Part shown: piece by piece, positions 1 to 7,325 of the stretch
Position numbering within the stretch: the stretch's first letter is position 1
How the letters are laid out: each line of letters opens with the position of its first letter
Source of the DNA: DATKZB01 sp035528235
Lineage (GTDB): Bacteria; Planctomycetota; Phycisphaerae; FEN-1346
NCBI GenBank assembly: GCA_035528235.1
Contig: DATKZB010000088.1
Location: 1-17,105 of the forward strand
DNA length: 17,105 nt
Reading direction: 5' to 3'
Notes under the pieces: model-generated
Databases searched by the model: none
Told to the model about the DNA's origin: nothing
The model's input: only the letters and a program-made list of their open reading frames with translations
Position numbers and translations under genes: made by a program

Positions 1-47
1 CCCTCGATGGCCGCGCGGATCGTCTCGTACCGCTGCACCTGTGCCAT
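1..47 (-). CDS. 5' end of an unidentified leftward gene (partial)
   Basis: Reading leftward from an ATG at 47-45, an open frame begins MAQVQRYETIRAAIE and runs off the window edge. A purine-rich GGGAGG lies upstream of the ATG; a TTG at 53-51, in the same frame, has the better spacing to it and could be the true start. The frame diverges from the nadE-like gene, leaving a plausible shared promoter region. Fifteen residues are too few to name a family, and the call rests only on the ribosome-binding site and the open frame. Confidence 0.35.
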   Translation of the reverse strand, partial: MAQVQRYETIRAAIE

Positions 48-138
48 GGTCAACGTCACCTCCCGATGTGGCATCTCGGCTCCTCGGCCCCCACGGGTCC
101 CAAGAGCCCATCATCATCGGGTGTGACATATTCGCGTT

Positions 139-153
139 GGCGGGACACCCGCC
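139..153. repeat. Small perfect hairpin in a divergent intergenic region
   Basis: GGCGGG and CCCGCC are separated by ACA. The palindrome lies between the divergent partial gene and the nadE-like gene, just upstream of a TTGACA hexamer. It could be an operator or a chance GC-rich palindrome; nothing in the sequence decides between them. Confidence 0.3.
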
Positions 154-163
154 GGGCAAACGC

Positions 164-192
164 TTGACAACGCCCTCGGCCATCGCTACGGA
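164..192 (+). promoter_or_regulatory. Weak candidate promoter for the nadE-like gene
   Basis: A perfect -35 hexamer TTGACA (164-169) is followed after 17 nt by TACGGA (187-192), which matches the -10 consensus poorly. The placement, about 35 nt before the start codon at 228, is sensible, but the -10 is weak enough that this is only a candidate. Confidence 0.3.
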
Positions 193-227
193 TGGCGGGA
201 GGGTAAACGAACCGTCCAGGAGGAACC

Positions 228-1214
228 ATGACCACCACCGCCGCGGTTTCGGCCGAGGAGGTCCTTCGGATCGACGCGCCGCGGGCCGTCGAGACCATCG
301 AGGCCGCCATCCGCGGCCTGCACACGCCGGCGTATCCCGGCGGCATCGTCATAGGGCTGAGCGGCGGCTTGGACTCCGCCCTGCTCTCGACCCTCGTGGT
401 CCGCGCGCTGGGCAAGGACATGCTGCACGTCTTTTTCCTGCGCGAACGCCACAGCGAGTCCGACTCGCCGCGCAAGGCCCACCTGATGGCCGACTGGCTG
501 GGTGTCGACCTGGTGGTCGAGGACATCGCCGAGGCCATCCGCCAGAGGGGTCTGTACTCGTCGCTCATCATGCGGCTGATCGGCGTCTCGCGGTTCCTGA
601 ACCGCGTCGTCCTGCACCAGACCCACCACGTGGTGTCGGGCGAGACGCCGTTCATGACCACGCTGCGCCAGGAGAAGTTCGCCGGCCAGCCCCTTCGCCG
701 CTGGATCCACAGCCGGACCGCGGGCCACATCGAGAGGGCGTTCAACGGGCGGCAACTGTACCGGCGCGAGCGGCTGGAAGAGAAGGCCAAGGACCTCGGT
801 GCCCAGGTCATCGGGGCCGGCAACCGGTCCGAGGTCCTCACCGGATGGTTCGTCAAGGACGGCGTCGACGACTTCCCCTTCTCGCCCATCGCGGGGCTGT
901 ACAAGACGCAGGTGTGCCAACTGTCGCGGCACCTGGGTCTGCCGGCCGAGATTATCGACCAGGCGCCGTCGCCGGACATGATGCCCGGCGTGACCGACGA
1001 GGTGGCCCTGGGGCTGGACTACCCCCGCATCGACATGGTGCTCGACGCGATCGAGCGCGAGCGGCCCGACGCCGACCTCCTGGCCTTCGACGTGGCGCAG
1101 CACCAGATCGACATGGTGCGCGAGATGACCCGCCTATCGGCCTGGAAACGCAATCCCAATCACCCGGCGCCGGCGGTCGACGGGGGCATCCGCGGCGGGT
1201 TCCGCGTCAACTGA
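228..1214 (+). CDS. nadE: NH3-dependent NAD+ synthetase family protein
   Basis: The 328-aa product has the N-type ATP pyrophosphatase P-loop SGGLDS at residues 45-50, the GAGNRSE motif at about 196-202, then a PI-x-x-LYKTQV stretch and a PS-x-D-MMPG-x-TDE stretch. All match NadE, which amidates nicotinic acid adenine dinucleotide to NAD+ using ATP and ammonia in the cytoplasm. No glutaminase (nitrilase) domain is present, so ammonia must come free or from a partner. The protein is longer than usual single-domain NadE because of an extra segment of roughly 70 residues at about 105-180, between the P-loop half and GAGNRSE. The start is fixed by AGGAGG five nucleotides before the ATG. It converges on the hydrolase gene with only 15 nt between stop codons. 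The family is secure; exact substrate is less so, given the insertion. Confidence 0.87.
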   Translation: MTTTAAVSAEEVLRIDAPRAVETIEAAIRGLHTPAYPGGIVIGLSGGLDSALLSTLVVRALGKDMLHVFFLRERHSESDSPRKAHLMADWLGVDLVVEDIAEAIRQRGLYSSLIMRLIGVSRFLNRVVLHQTHHVVSGETPFMTTLRQEKFAGQPLRRWIHSRTAGHIERAFNGRQLYRRERLEEKAKDLGAQVIGAGNRSEVLTGWFVKDGVDDFPFSPIAGLYKTQVCQLSRHLGLPAEIIDQAPSPDMMPGVTDEVALGLDYPRIDMVLDAIERERPDADLLAFDVAQHQIDMVREMTRLSAWKRNPNHPAPAVDGGIRGGFRVN

Positions 1215-1229
1215 CCGCGCGCCCGCGCG

Positions 1230-2537
1230 CTACGGCGAGTCCTTCCCCGGAGCGGGCGGGGCTTCTTCCTTCGGCGTGGCCGGCACCTCGGCGCTCGGCG
1301 GACTGATGACCGCCCACGGCAACGGCAGGGGCAGCAACACGTCGATGAGTTTCGCGCTGCGCGGCCGGGCCTTCAGGTCGAACCGGTAGAGCCGCCCCTC
1401 GAGCGCCGCCGCCGCCACGTGTTCCTTCACGAACTCCTCGGCCGAGGGCCGGTACTGGGCGAACGCCGGGTCGTCGACCCGCCCGGCGGGCCCACGGCCC
1501 ACCATCACGTAATGGTTCGGCGCCAGGTTCAGGTAATCGTCGCCGTCGTCGTTGGCCACGGCATCGCCGAAGACGTTGAAGGGCACCAGGTCGATCGGCG
1601 TCGGGACGTTGACCATCCGGAAGGCCTGCCGGAGGGCCTGGCGCGTCGCGAGTCCGTCGGCCTCTTCGATGGCCTGGAACTGCTCGGGCCGCGTCAACGT
1701 CGGCAGGTGCCGGAACCCGATGACGCTCGCGCCGAACATCGGGTGCCGCAGCATCGGCTCCAGCGTCAGGAACTTGCCGAGCCGGGCCTCGTGGCCGGCC
1801 GGCGCGATGAACGGGGCCCGGTCGCCGTAGTGCGTGTCGCGCGGGTTGATGAAACTCAGGAACCGGCCGCGAATCGCCTCGAACGGCGTCGGGTCCAGGC
1901 AACTGATGCTCGACCCGAGAAACACCACGTTGTCCGTGTGCGCGAGACCCTCGGGGTGCGTCGTCTCGCCCTCCGCCACCGTCCCGGCGAAGGCCCACTG
2001 CGTGACGCGGGTGCCCGCGCTGAAGCCGATGATGCTCGCGTGTCCCGCCGACCCGTGCCGCTCCCGATGCACCTCCAGCATGTGATTCAGCAGCGCCGCC
2101 CCCATCATCTGGGCCTTGCGGTTCATGTGCTCGGCGACCACGTCGTGGCTCTCGCCCCACTTCAGCAGCGCGACGACGAGCCGGCCCGGCTGGTCGGGGA
2201 ACCCGTGCGGGCTCTCGGCCAGCAGGCGCATCGTCCAGCGCGACAGCTCCACCCGGTCGCCCGACCCCTCGACGTAAATCAGCAGGTTCGAGTCGTCCAC
2301 GGTGGCGTCGCGGGGAAGGTCCGTGTCCTGAAAGGCCACGTGCGAGCCGTCATGCGTGTCGCGGACGACGAAGGCCGGCGTGCCGTAGGTCTCGCGCAGG
2401 GCCTGGGGGGTGAGCGCGCCCTCGACGACGGTGCCGACGACGAATCGCGGCACGCGCGACGCCTTCGGCTGGCACCCGGCCACCAGACCGACCGCCGCAA
2501 ACAGGGCGGCCGGCAGCCACATTCGCCGCAGAGACAT
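1230..2537 (-). CDS. Alpha/beta-hydrolase-fold lipoprotein (esterase-like)
   Basis: The 435-aa protein starts with a lipoprotein signal peptide: MSLRRM, a hydrophobic stretch, then the lipobox LVAGC with the acceptor Cys at residue 22. A nucleophile-elbow motif GFSAG (Ser173) follows the hydrophobic strand SII, as in alpha/beta hydrolases of the DUF900 kind. The C-terminus is a Pro/Ala/Lys-rich tail. It is probably anchored in the envelope and may hydrolyse an ester or act on lipid. It lies 14 nt downstream of the flavoprotein gene, with GAGGG before the start, so the two are likely co-transcribed. The upstream in-frame extension was rejected because it overlaps the flavoprotein gene in another frame and would hide the signal peptide. 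The substrate cannot be read from sequence. Confidence 0.75.
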   Translation of the reverse strand: MSLRRMWLPAALFAAVGLVAGCQPKASRVPRFVVGTVVEGALTPQALRETYGTPAFVVRDTHDGSHVAFQDTDLPRDATVDDSNLLIYVEGSGDRVELSRWTMRLLAESPHGFPDQPGRLVVALLKWGESHDVVAEHMNRKAQMMGAALLNHMLEVHRERHGSAGHASIIGFSAGTRVTQWAFAGTVAEGETTHPEGLAHTDNVVFLGSSISCLDPTPFEAIRGRFLSFINPRDTHYGDRAPFIAPAGHEARLGKFLTLEPMLRHPMFGASVIGFRHLPTLTRPEQFQAIEEADGLATRQALRQAFRMVNVPTPIDLVPFNVFGDAVANDDGDDYLNLAPNHYVMVGRGPAGRVDDPAFAQYRPSAEEFVKEHVAAAALEGRLYRFDLKARPRSAKLIDVLLPLPLPWAVISPPSAEVPATPKEEAPPAPGKDSP

Positions 2538-2551
2538 CGCTCGGCCCTCGT

Positions 2552-3691
2552 CTACAGGTTGTCGCCGAACAGGAAAGCCCGCCCGAACCGGTCGGCGATC
2601 TCCTGGTTCGTGTAGATGAGCGGCAACAGAAACGTGACGTTGACGTTCGGCATCTGGAGGTGCGAGGCCATCTGCTGGCGCCACCGGGTCCGGAACACCA
2701 GGAGTTCGTCCTGGCAGGTGGTGCCCTTGGTGCCTGAGCGGTCGGCGGCCAAGGCGCTGAGGATGCACCCGGCGGCGATCTCGGCGCTGGCGATCGCCGG
2801 GTAGATGCCCTCGCCGCTGGCGGCCGAGGCGAACCCGCCCGCGTCGCCGATGAGGACGACGCGCTTGCCGACGTGGTTCTCGAACTCGACGGCCGCGCCC
2901 GCCGGCACCGCCCCGCCCTCGGGTTTCCCGAGGTTGGCCCCCGCCGGCAAGAGGCCCTTGGCCTTCAGCCCCTCCACCCAGGCACCGAACAGGTCTTTGA
3001 GGCGCCCCGCCTCGTTGCCGCGCACGCCGATGCCCACGTTCACGTGCCGCGACCCGGGGAACGCCCACGCGTAGCCCGCGGCCATGCCAAACCCGAGCGA
3101 CACGTGAACGCTGCCCGCCCGGAAGCAGACCGTCTTCTGCCGGGCCGTCAGGCGGACGGTCTTCGAGAGGGTCAGGATCACCTGCTCCTGGGTCCATTGC
3201 TGGCGGAGACCCGTGGCCCGGGCGACGGTGCTGTGGACGCCGTCGGCCCCGACGAGGATGCGGCCGGCCACGCGTCGGCCGCCCGCCAGGACGGCCACGG
3301 CCTGGCGCTCGAGCGAGTCGACGTCCACCACCCGCTTGCCCAGGATGGTCTTGGCCCCGGCCTTCCGGGCGGCCTTCAGGAGGGCCGCGTCGAACCGGTC
3401 GCGCTCGACGACGTAACCGGCGTTGGCCCGGCCGCTGTACTCGGCCTCCTGCGAAAGGTCGGGCGAATGGAAGACGAGCCGGCGGAACGGCGCCGCCTTG
3501 ACCTGCCGACGGGCCGCGTCGACGAACGCGTACTGGCGGACGGCCTTGCCGTTGACCCAGCCGGCGCAGGTTTTCTTGCGCGGGAACCGCGCGGCGTCGA
3601 TGAGGGCGACGCGGGCGCCTTTCTCGGCCAGAAACCGGGCCGCCGAGGACCCCGCCGGGCCGGCGCCGACGATCACGACGTCATAGTCCAT
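2552..3691 (-). CDS. FAD-dependent oxidoreductase, geranylgeranyl reductase family
   Basis: The 379-aa product opens with a Rossmann FAD-binding motif (VIVGAGPAGSSAA, glycines at residues 9, 11 and 14). It carries the conserved KKTCAGW segment near residue 40, a GADG motif in the middle, and the GDA-x-GF...GEG flavin contact further on. This order is typical of geranylgeranyl reductase-type flavoproteins, which saturate isoprenoid chains of quinones, carotenoids or lipids; related tryptophan halogenases and monooxygenases are less likely because their signature motifs are absent. The start is set by GGGAG five nucleotides before the ATG and by the FAD motif beginning at residue 6. The in-frame upstream extension to 3781 crosses a palindromic repeat and is not believable. 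It heads a two-gene unit with the hydrolase lipoprotein, hinting at a role in envelope or isoprenoid lipid metabolism. Confidence 0.8.
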   Translation of the reverse strand: MDYDVVIVGAGPAGSSAARFLAEKGARVALIDAARFPRKKTCAGWVNGKAVRQYAFVDAARRQVKAAPFRRLVFHSPDLSQEAEYSGRANAGYVVERDRFDAALLKAARKAGAKTILGKRVVDVDSLERQAVAVLAGGRRVAGRILVGADGVHSTVARATGLRQQWTQEQVILTLSKTVRLTARQKTVCFRAGSVHVSLGFGMAAGYAWAFPGSRHVNVGIGVRGNEAGRLKDLFGAWVEGLKAKGLLPAGANLGKPEGGAVPAGAAVEFENHVGKRVVLIGDAGGFASAASGEGIYPAIASAEIAAGCILSALAADRSGTKGTTCQDELLVFRTRWRQQMASHLQMPNVNVTFLLPLIYTNQEIADRFGRAFLFGDNL

Positions 3692-3707
3692 GGCGACTCC
3701 CGAAGAA

Positions 3708-3774
3708 GCCGGGTGCCACTGGCGGCTTGTCCGCCAGTGTTCTAGAGGCACCGGCTGCAGGCAGCCAGTGGCAC
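3708..3774. repeat. Composite palindromic (REPIN-like) element
   Basis: Outer arms GTGCCACTGGC (3713-3723) and GCCAGTGGCAC (3764-3774) are perfect inverses. Inside are a 9-bp hairpin with loop CTTGT (3717-3739) and a 6-bp hairpin with loop AG (3753-3766). AGCCGGGTGCC near 3707-3717 also pairs with GGCACCGGCT (3747-3756) with one bulge. Two hairpins in inverted arrangement is the layout of a REPIN. It lies just upstream of the flavoprotein gene. Confidence 0.65.
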
Positions 3775-3856
3775 ACGGCACCGCGACGGCACCGCTCCCT
3801 GACGGTCGCGGCTCGGACAGGACGCGGCGCCAGACCCGCAGCGGCGGGGTGACTCG

Positions 3857-5152
3857 TTACTTCTGAATCCGCTTGTACTCCTCCATCAGGGCGTTCTCGG
3901 CCTCGCGGTACTTCTTGAACGTCTCCTCGAGGTCCTTCTGCATGGTCTGCAGGATCTTCAGGTCGACGTCCACGCCGCGCTTCTGGGCCTCGATCATGAC
4001 CTCGAGCGTGTCGGCCAGGGCGTCGAGGTCGGTGGCGGCCATGGCGAAGGCCCGGGCGGCGTCGTAGAGGTTCAGCGATTCGACCTCTTCCTTGTCGGGC
4101 GTGGCGAAGAGTCGCCAGGGTGCCCGGCGGACCTCCTTCGAGAGGGCCCGCAGGTGGTCGCCGGTCTCGCGGAAACTCTGAAGCATCACGGCAATGTTGC
4201 CGCGGTTGGTGGCCACGAGGGCCTTCGTGTCGGACGCGATGACCTTGAAGTCGGCCACGGCCGTCTGGAGGTCGCCCGAGGCGGCCTTGACCTTCTCCAG
4301 GATGTCGCCGGCGCCGGCGTCGACCTTCTCGATGGCCGAGCGGGCGCGGGTGACGGTCTGGCGGATGTCGGGCCGGTTCTCGTCGACGACGGCCTGAAGT
4401 TTTTCGGTCGTGCCCTTGAGGTTCTCCAGGACCTCGTCGGTTTTCTTGCTGGCGTTCTCGATCATGCCGCGCGCGCTGGCCACGGTGGCCTTCAGATTCT
4501 CGCGGTTCTCCTCCAGGATGCCGTCGACGCGCTCGATGGTTCCCTTGACCTTCTCAGAGGCCTCGGCCAGGTTGGCGCCGGTGGTTTTGAGTTTGTCGAT
4601 GATGTCGGGCAGGCCGTCGCGGAGTGTTTCGGTGGTCTGGCGGAGGTTGGCGAGGATCTCCGAGACGTCCTTTTTTTCCTTCTCGCCGATGCCGAGTTCG
4701 TGGGCCGCCCCGGCGAAGGGCGACGCCTGCTTGCCGGCCACGTAGTCCTTCACCAGGTCGCCGTAACCGACGTCCTCGATGTTGATGAGGGCCGACTGCC
4801 CCACCAGGGCCTGCTGGATGGTGATGCGGGCGTTCTGGTGGATGTGATAATGCTTCGGCAGTTGGACCACCACCTCGACCAGGTAGCAACCGACCTCGCC
4901 CTGGCGCTCGAGGGGAGACGGCACCTCGACGACCTGGATGTCGGCGACGCGGCCGACAGGGTGCCCGGCCAGCAGGACGGGTCCGCCGGCCTTGACGTTG
5001 GGGGCCGCGTCGAAGCGGATCTGCAGCGTCTGCTTCGGCTGGAGCCAGTGCCGCCAGCCGCCGACGACCACCAATATGGCCACGGCGGCCGCCGCCATCA
5101 GCAGCAGAAACGCCCCGGCCACGACGCGGTTGCGTGCGGGATGTCGCGCCAT
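3857..5152 (-). CDS. MCE-family (MlaD-like) membrane-anchored lipid-transfer protein
   Basis: The 431-aa protein has an N-terminal membrane anchor (about residues 10-32), then an MCE domain at about 40-125 with a PNVKAGGPVLLAG-x-PVG-x-V segment, and then a long charged helical region (about 155-330) predicted to be coiled coil. The helical part holds imperfect repeats that begin with ENREN, ENRPD and TNRGN. MCE proteins form hexameric rings or tubes that bind lipid between membranes and associate with an MlaE/MlaF transporter. The coiled coil makes it longer than MlaD of E. coli and could span part of the periplasm, as in long MCE proteins. AGGAG precedes the chosen ATG by about 9 nt. It is last in the operon, but about 180 nt with two strong hairpins separate it from mlaF. 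Confidence 0.88.
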   Translation of the reverse strand: MARHPARNRVVAGAFLLLMAAAAVAILVVVGGWRHWLQPKQTLQIRFDAAPNVKAGGPVLLAGHPVGRVADIQVVEVPSPLERQGEVGCYLVEVVVQLPKHYHIHQNARITIQQALVGQSALINIEDVGYGDLVKDYVAGKQASPFAGAAHELGIGEKEKKDVSEILANLRQTTETLRDGLPDIIDKLKTTGANLAEASEKVKGTIERVDGILEENRENLKATVASARGMIENASKKTDEVLENLKGTTEKLQAVVDENRPDIRQTVTRARSAIEKVDAGAGDILEKVKAASGDLQTAVADFKVIASDTKALVATNRGNIAVMLQSFRETGDHLRALSKEVRRAPWRLFATPDKEEVESLNLYDAARAFAMAATDLDALADTLEVMIEAQKRGVDVDLKILQTMQKDLEETFKKYREAENALMEEYKRIQK

Positions 5153-5238
5153 CAGTCCTGTCTCCTCATGCCCGGGGCCCGAACCGACCCGGCCCGGTCG
5201 CTGCCTATTCCTACACGCCACTTCGCCACGTCCTCACG

Positions 5239-5264
5239 CCTGGCGGCCTTCCTAGGCCGCCAGG
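5239..5264. repeat. Perfect palindrome 1 between mlaF-like and mce genes
   Basis: A 10-bp stem (CCTGGCGGCC / GGCCGCCAGG) closes on loop TTCCTA. There is no T run, so it is not a standard intrinsic terminator. It could stabilise the upstream mRNA 3' end or be a REP-type repeat. Confidence 0.65.
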
Positions 5265-5285
5265 AACACACCTGTCGGGCCCCAT

Positions 5286-5311
5286 CGCGGCGGCCTGGGA
5301 AGGCCGCCGCG
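5286..5311. repeat. Perfect palindrome 2 between mlaF-like and mce genes
   Basis: An 11-bp perfect stem (CGCGGCGGCCT / AGGCCGCCGCG) has tetraloop GGGA. It lies 21 nt from palindrome 1 and both share a GGCGGCC core, so they look like two copies of one repeat type placed inside an operon. Confidence 0.65.
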
Positions 5312-5331
5312 CGACACGTGGCGCTGTAGGC

Positions 5332-6153
5332 CTAGCCCGGACCCGGCTGGATGCCGAGCAGGTCCGAGAGGTAATCGGTCTTCGAGACGCGCAGCGGTAT
5401 GGGCCCGTCGGCCAGCCCCTCGACGAACTGCCGGACGCGCTCGTCCGTCGGGCGCGTGAAGTCCGACGGCGGACCCACCGCGATGAACTCGCCGTTGTAG
5501 AGCATGGCAATGCGGTCGCCGATGCGCAGGGCGCTCTTCATGTCGTGCGTCACCACGAGGCTCGTGACGCCCAGTTTCGTCCGCAGGTCGATGACGAGTT
5601 GGTCGATGACGCTCGTGGCAATGGGGTCGAGGCCGGCCGTGGGTTCGTCGTAGAAGAGGATCTCGGGGTCGCGCGCGATGGCCCGGGCCAGGCCCACGCG
5701 TTTGCGCATGCCGCCCGAGATCTGGCTCGGCATCAGGTTCTCGAAGTCCCTCAGGCCCACCAACTCGAGTTTCATCTTGACGACCATGTGGATGATCGGC
5801 TCGTCGAGGTCGGTGTGCTCCCGCAGGGGCAGGGCCACGTTCTCGCCGACCGTCATCGACGAGTACAGGGCCCCCGATTGGAACAGGATGCCGAACCGCT
5901 GGCGGATCCGGTCCAGCCGCGCGCTCGACGCGCAGCACACGTCCTCGCCCCACATGTACACGTGACCGGCGTCGGGGGCGTACTCGCCGATGATAATGCG
6001 CAGCAGGGTCGACTTGCCGCAGCCCGACGGCCCCAGGATGACCACCGTCTCGCCCGGGGCCACCATCAGGTTGATGTCCTTCAGCACCTGGCGCCCGTCA
6101 AAGAACTTCTGGACGCCGCGGACCTCCAGGATGGGATCGACGCTCGCCGACAT
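5332..6153 (-). CDS. mlaF: MlaF-type ABC transporter ATP-binding protein
   Basis: The 273-aa ATPase has Walker A GPSGCGKST (residues 41-49), Q-loop Gln92, an ABC signature ISGGMRKR (about 145-152), Walker B ILFYDEP (about 165-171) and the switch His at about 203. The GGM form of the signature is typical of Mla/Mkl ATPases, which power phospholipid movement through MlaE. Length is as expected for MlaF. The gene begins 3 nt after the permease stop codon, with GGTGAGG as probable ribosome-binding site inside the permease end, so the two should be co-translated. It acts at the cytoplasmic face of the inner membrane. Direction of lipid transport is not readable. Confidence 0.93.
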   Translation of the reverse strand: MSASVDPILEVRGVQKFFDGRQVLKDINLMVAPGETVVILGPSGCGKSTLLRIIIGEYAPDAGHVYMWGEDVCCASSARLDRIRQRFGILFQSGALYSSMTVGENVALPLREHTDLDEPIIHMVVKMKLELVGLRDFENLMPSQISGGMRKRVGLARAIARDPEILFYDEPTAGLDPIATSVIDQLVIDLRTKLGVTSLVVTHDMKSALRIGDRIAMLYNGEFIAVGPPSDFTRPTDERVRQFVEGLADGPIPLRVSKTDYLSDLLGIQPGPG

Positions 6154-6156
6154 GCC

Positions 6157-6966
6157 TCACCACAAGAAGTAGAACAGGGCCGTGAAAACGCAGTTGGCCG
6201 CGATAATCAGGAAGATCGACCGCACGACGCTGCTCGTCGTGGCCCGGCCGACGCCCCCCGCCCCGCCCGACACGCTCAGGCCCTCGTAACACGACACCGT
6301 GACGATGATAAAGCCGAAGATGGCCCCCTTGATAAGCCCGGTCGCCACGTCCTTGACGAGGAGCGCCTCGACCGCCGTATGATAATATTGCCAGGGGTCG
6401 ATGTCCAGGACGAGCCACGCAACGAGGCCGCCCCCCGCCGTTCCCACGACGTTCGCCAGCACCGTCAGGGCGATCGTCGTGAGGACGCAGGCGATGACGC
6501 GCGGCACGACGAGAAACCGGATGGGGTGAATGGCGCTGGTCCGAAGGGCCGCAATCTCCTCGCCCACGACCATCGTCCCCAGTTCCGCCGCTATCGCCGC
6601 CCCCGCGAAACCCGTCAGCACCACCGCCGCAATCAGCGGGCCCAACTGCGGAAACACCGCCTTCGCGATGACCGTCGCCAACTGGTCCAACTGCCCGTAG
6701 TCCGCCAGCACCGGCGCCAGCGTGAACGACAGCGTCATGCCCACGAAAAACTGCACCAGAAAAATGATGGGCACCGCCCGAACGCCCAGACGCACCATCT
6801 GGTAAAACGTCTCGTCGGCCTTGATGCGCGGCCGCGACACCAGGCCCGCCACCGTCTGCCGGAGGGTGTCGAGACCCAGGTACCCCAACCCGCCCAGGTA
6901 GGCCAGGAATCCCTCGCCCTGGGCGCCCACTCGCTCCAGCAGCCGCATCAGTGACGTCGCGCTCAC
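6157..6966 (-). CDS. mlaE: MlaE-family ABC transporter permease
   Basis: The 269-aa integral membrane protein shows the MlaE pattern: a GVRAVPIIFLVQFFVGM segment, a central ELGTMVVGEEIAALRTSAIHP block that is a hallmark of the family (E-x-G-T-M...E-I-D/A-AL), and several long hydrophobic helices towards the C-terminus. The start used is GTG at 6966, overlapping the stop of the STAS gene by 4 nt; an ATG six codons later (MRLLERV) is an alternative. Together with MlaF it makes the membrane pump that the MCE protein docks on. Confidence 0.92.
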   Translation of the reverse strand: MSATSLMRLLERVGAQGEGFLAYLGGLGYLGLDTLRQTVAGLVSRPRIKADETFYQMVRLGVRAVPIIFLVQFFVGMTLSFTLAPVLADYGQLDQLATVIAKAVFPQLGPLIAAVVLTGFAGAAIAAELGTMVVGEEIAALRTSAIHPIRFLVVPRVIACVLTTIALTVLANVVGTAGGGLVAWLVLDIDPWQYYHTAVEALLVKDVATGLIKGAIFGFIIVTVSCYEGLSVSGGAGGVGRATTSSVVRSIFLIIAANCVFTALFYFLW

Positions 6967-7325
6967 GGCTCCAGCGCCTCCTCGACCGTCGGCACCATCC
7001 GAAACACGTCGTCCAGCCGCGCAATCTCGAATACGCCGCGCACCCGCTTCCCCACCCCCGCCAGCACCATCTCCCCGTTGTGGCGGCGGACCATCTTGAG
7101 CGCCTCGATGAACGTGGCCACGCCGCTCGAATCGACGTAACGCGTTTCCGTCAGGTCCAGCACGATGCGCCCGGGCCGACCCTCCAGCACCTTCCGAAGC
7201 GTCTCGCGCAGGTCGGGCGACGAGAACACCGTCACCTCGCCGCGCAGCGACAGCACCGTGGCGTTGCCCTGCTGGCGCGACGCGATCTGCAGGTCCTGGT
7301 GGTCCGTGTCGAAACCGGTGCTCAT
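6963..7325 (-). CDS. STAS-domain protein (MlaB / anti-sigma-factor-antagonist-like)
   Basis: The 120-aa protein is a single STAS domain: strand-rich start (LSLRGEVTVFSS), the LDLTETRYVDSSGVATFIEAL core around residues 53-73 containing the DSSG loop, and a C-terminal helix (VFRMVPTVEEALE). In Mla systems the STAS protein MlaB binds the ATPase MlaF and is needed for its stability; the position directly ahead of the permease and ATPase argues for that role here rather than sigma-factor control. The serine in DSSG is the residue phosphorylated in SpoIIAA-type proteins, so regulation by phosphorylation cannot be excluded. Its ATG overlaps the stop of the HEAT gene by 4 nt. Confidence 0.87.
   Translation of the reverse strand: MSTGFDTDHQDLQIASRQQGNATVLSLRGEVTVFSSPDLRETLRKVLEGRPGRIVLDLTETRYVDSSGVATFIEALKMVRRHNGEMVLAGVGKRVRGVFEIARLDDVFRMVPTVEEALEP

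Noticed and set aside
41..1306. Long open frames overlapping the nadE-like gene in other frames and on the other strand
   Set aside because: High G+C removes stop codons by chance. These translations are Arg/Pro/Gly-rich with no domains, while the nadE frame has all family motifs and a ribosome-binding site.
2538..3197. 220-codon N-terminal extension of the hydrolase lipoprotein
   Set aside because: It runs through the flavoprotein gene in another frame, has low-complexity translation, and would bury a clear lipoprotein signal peptide.
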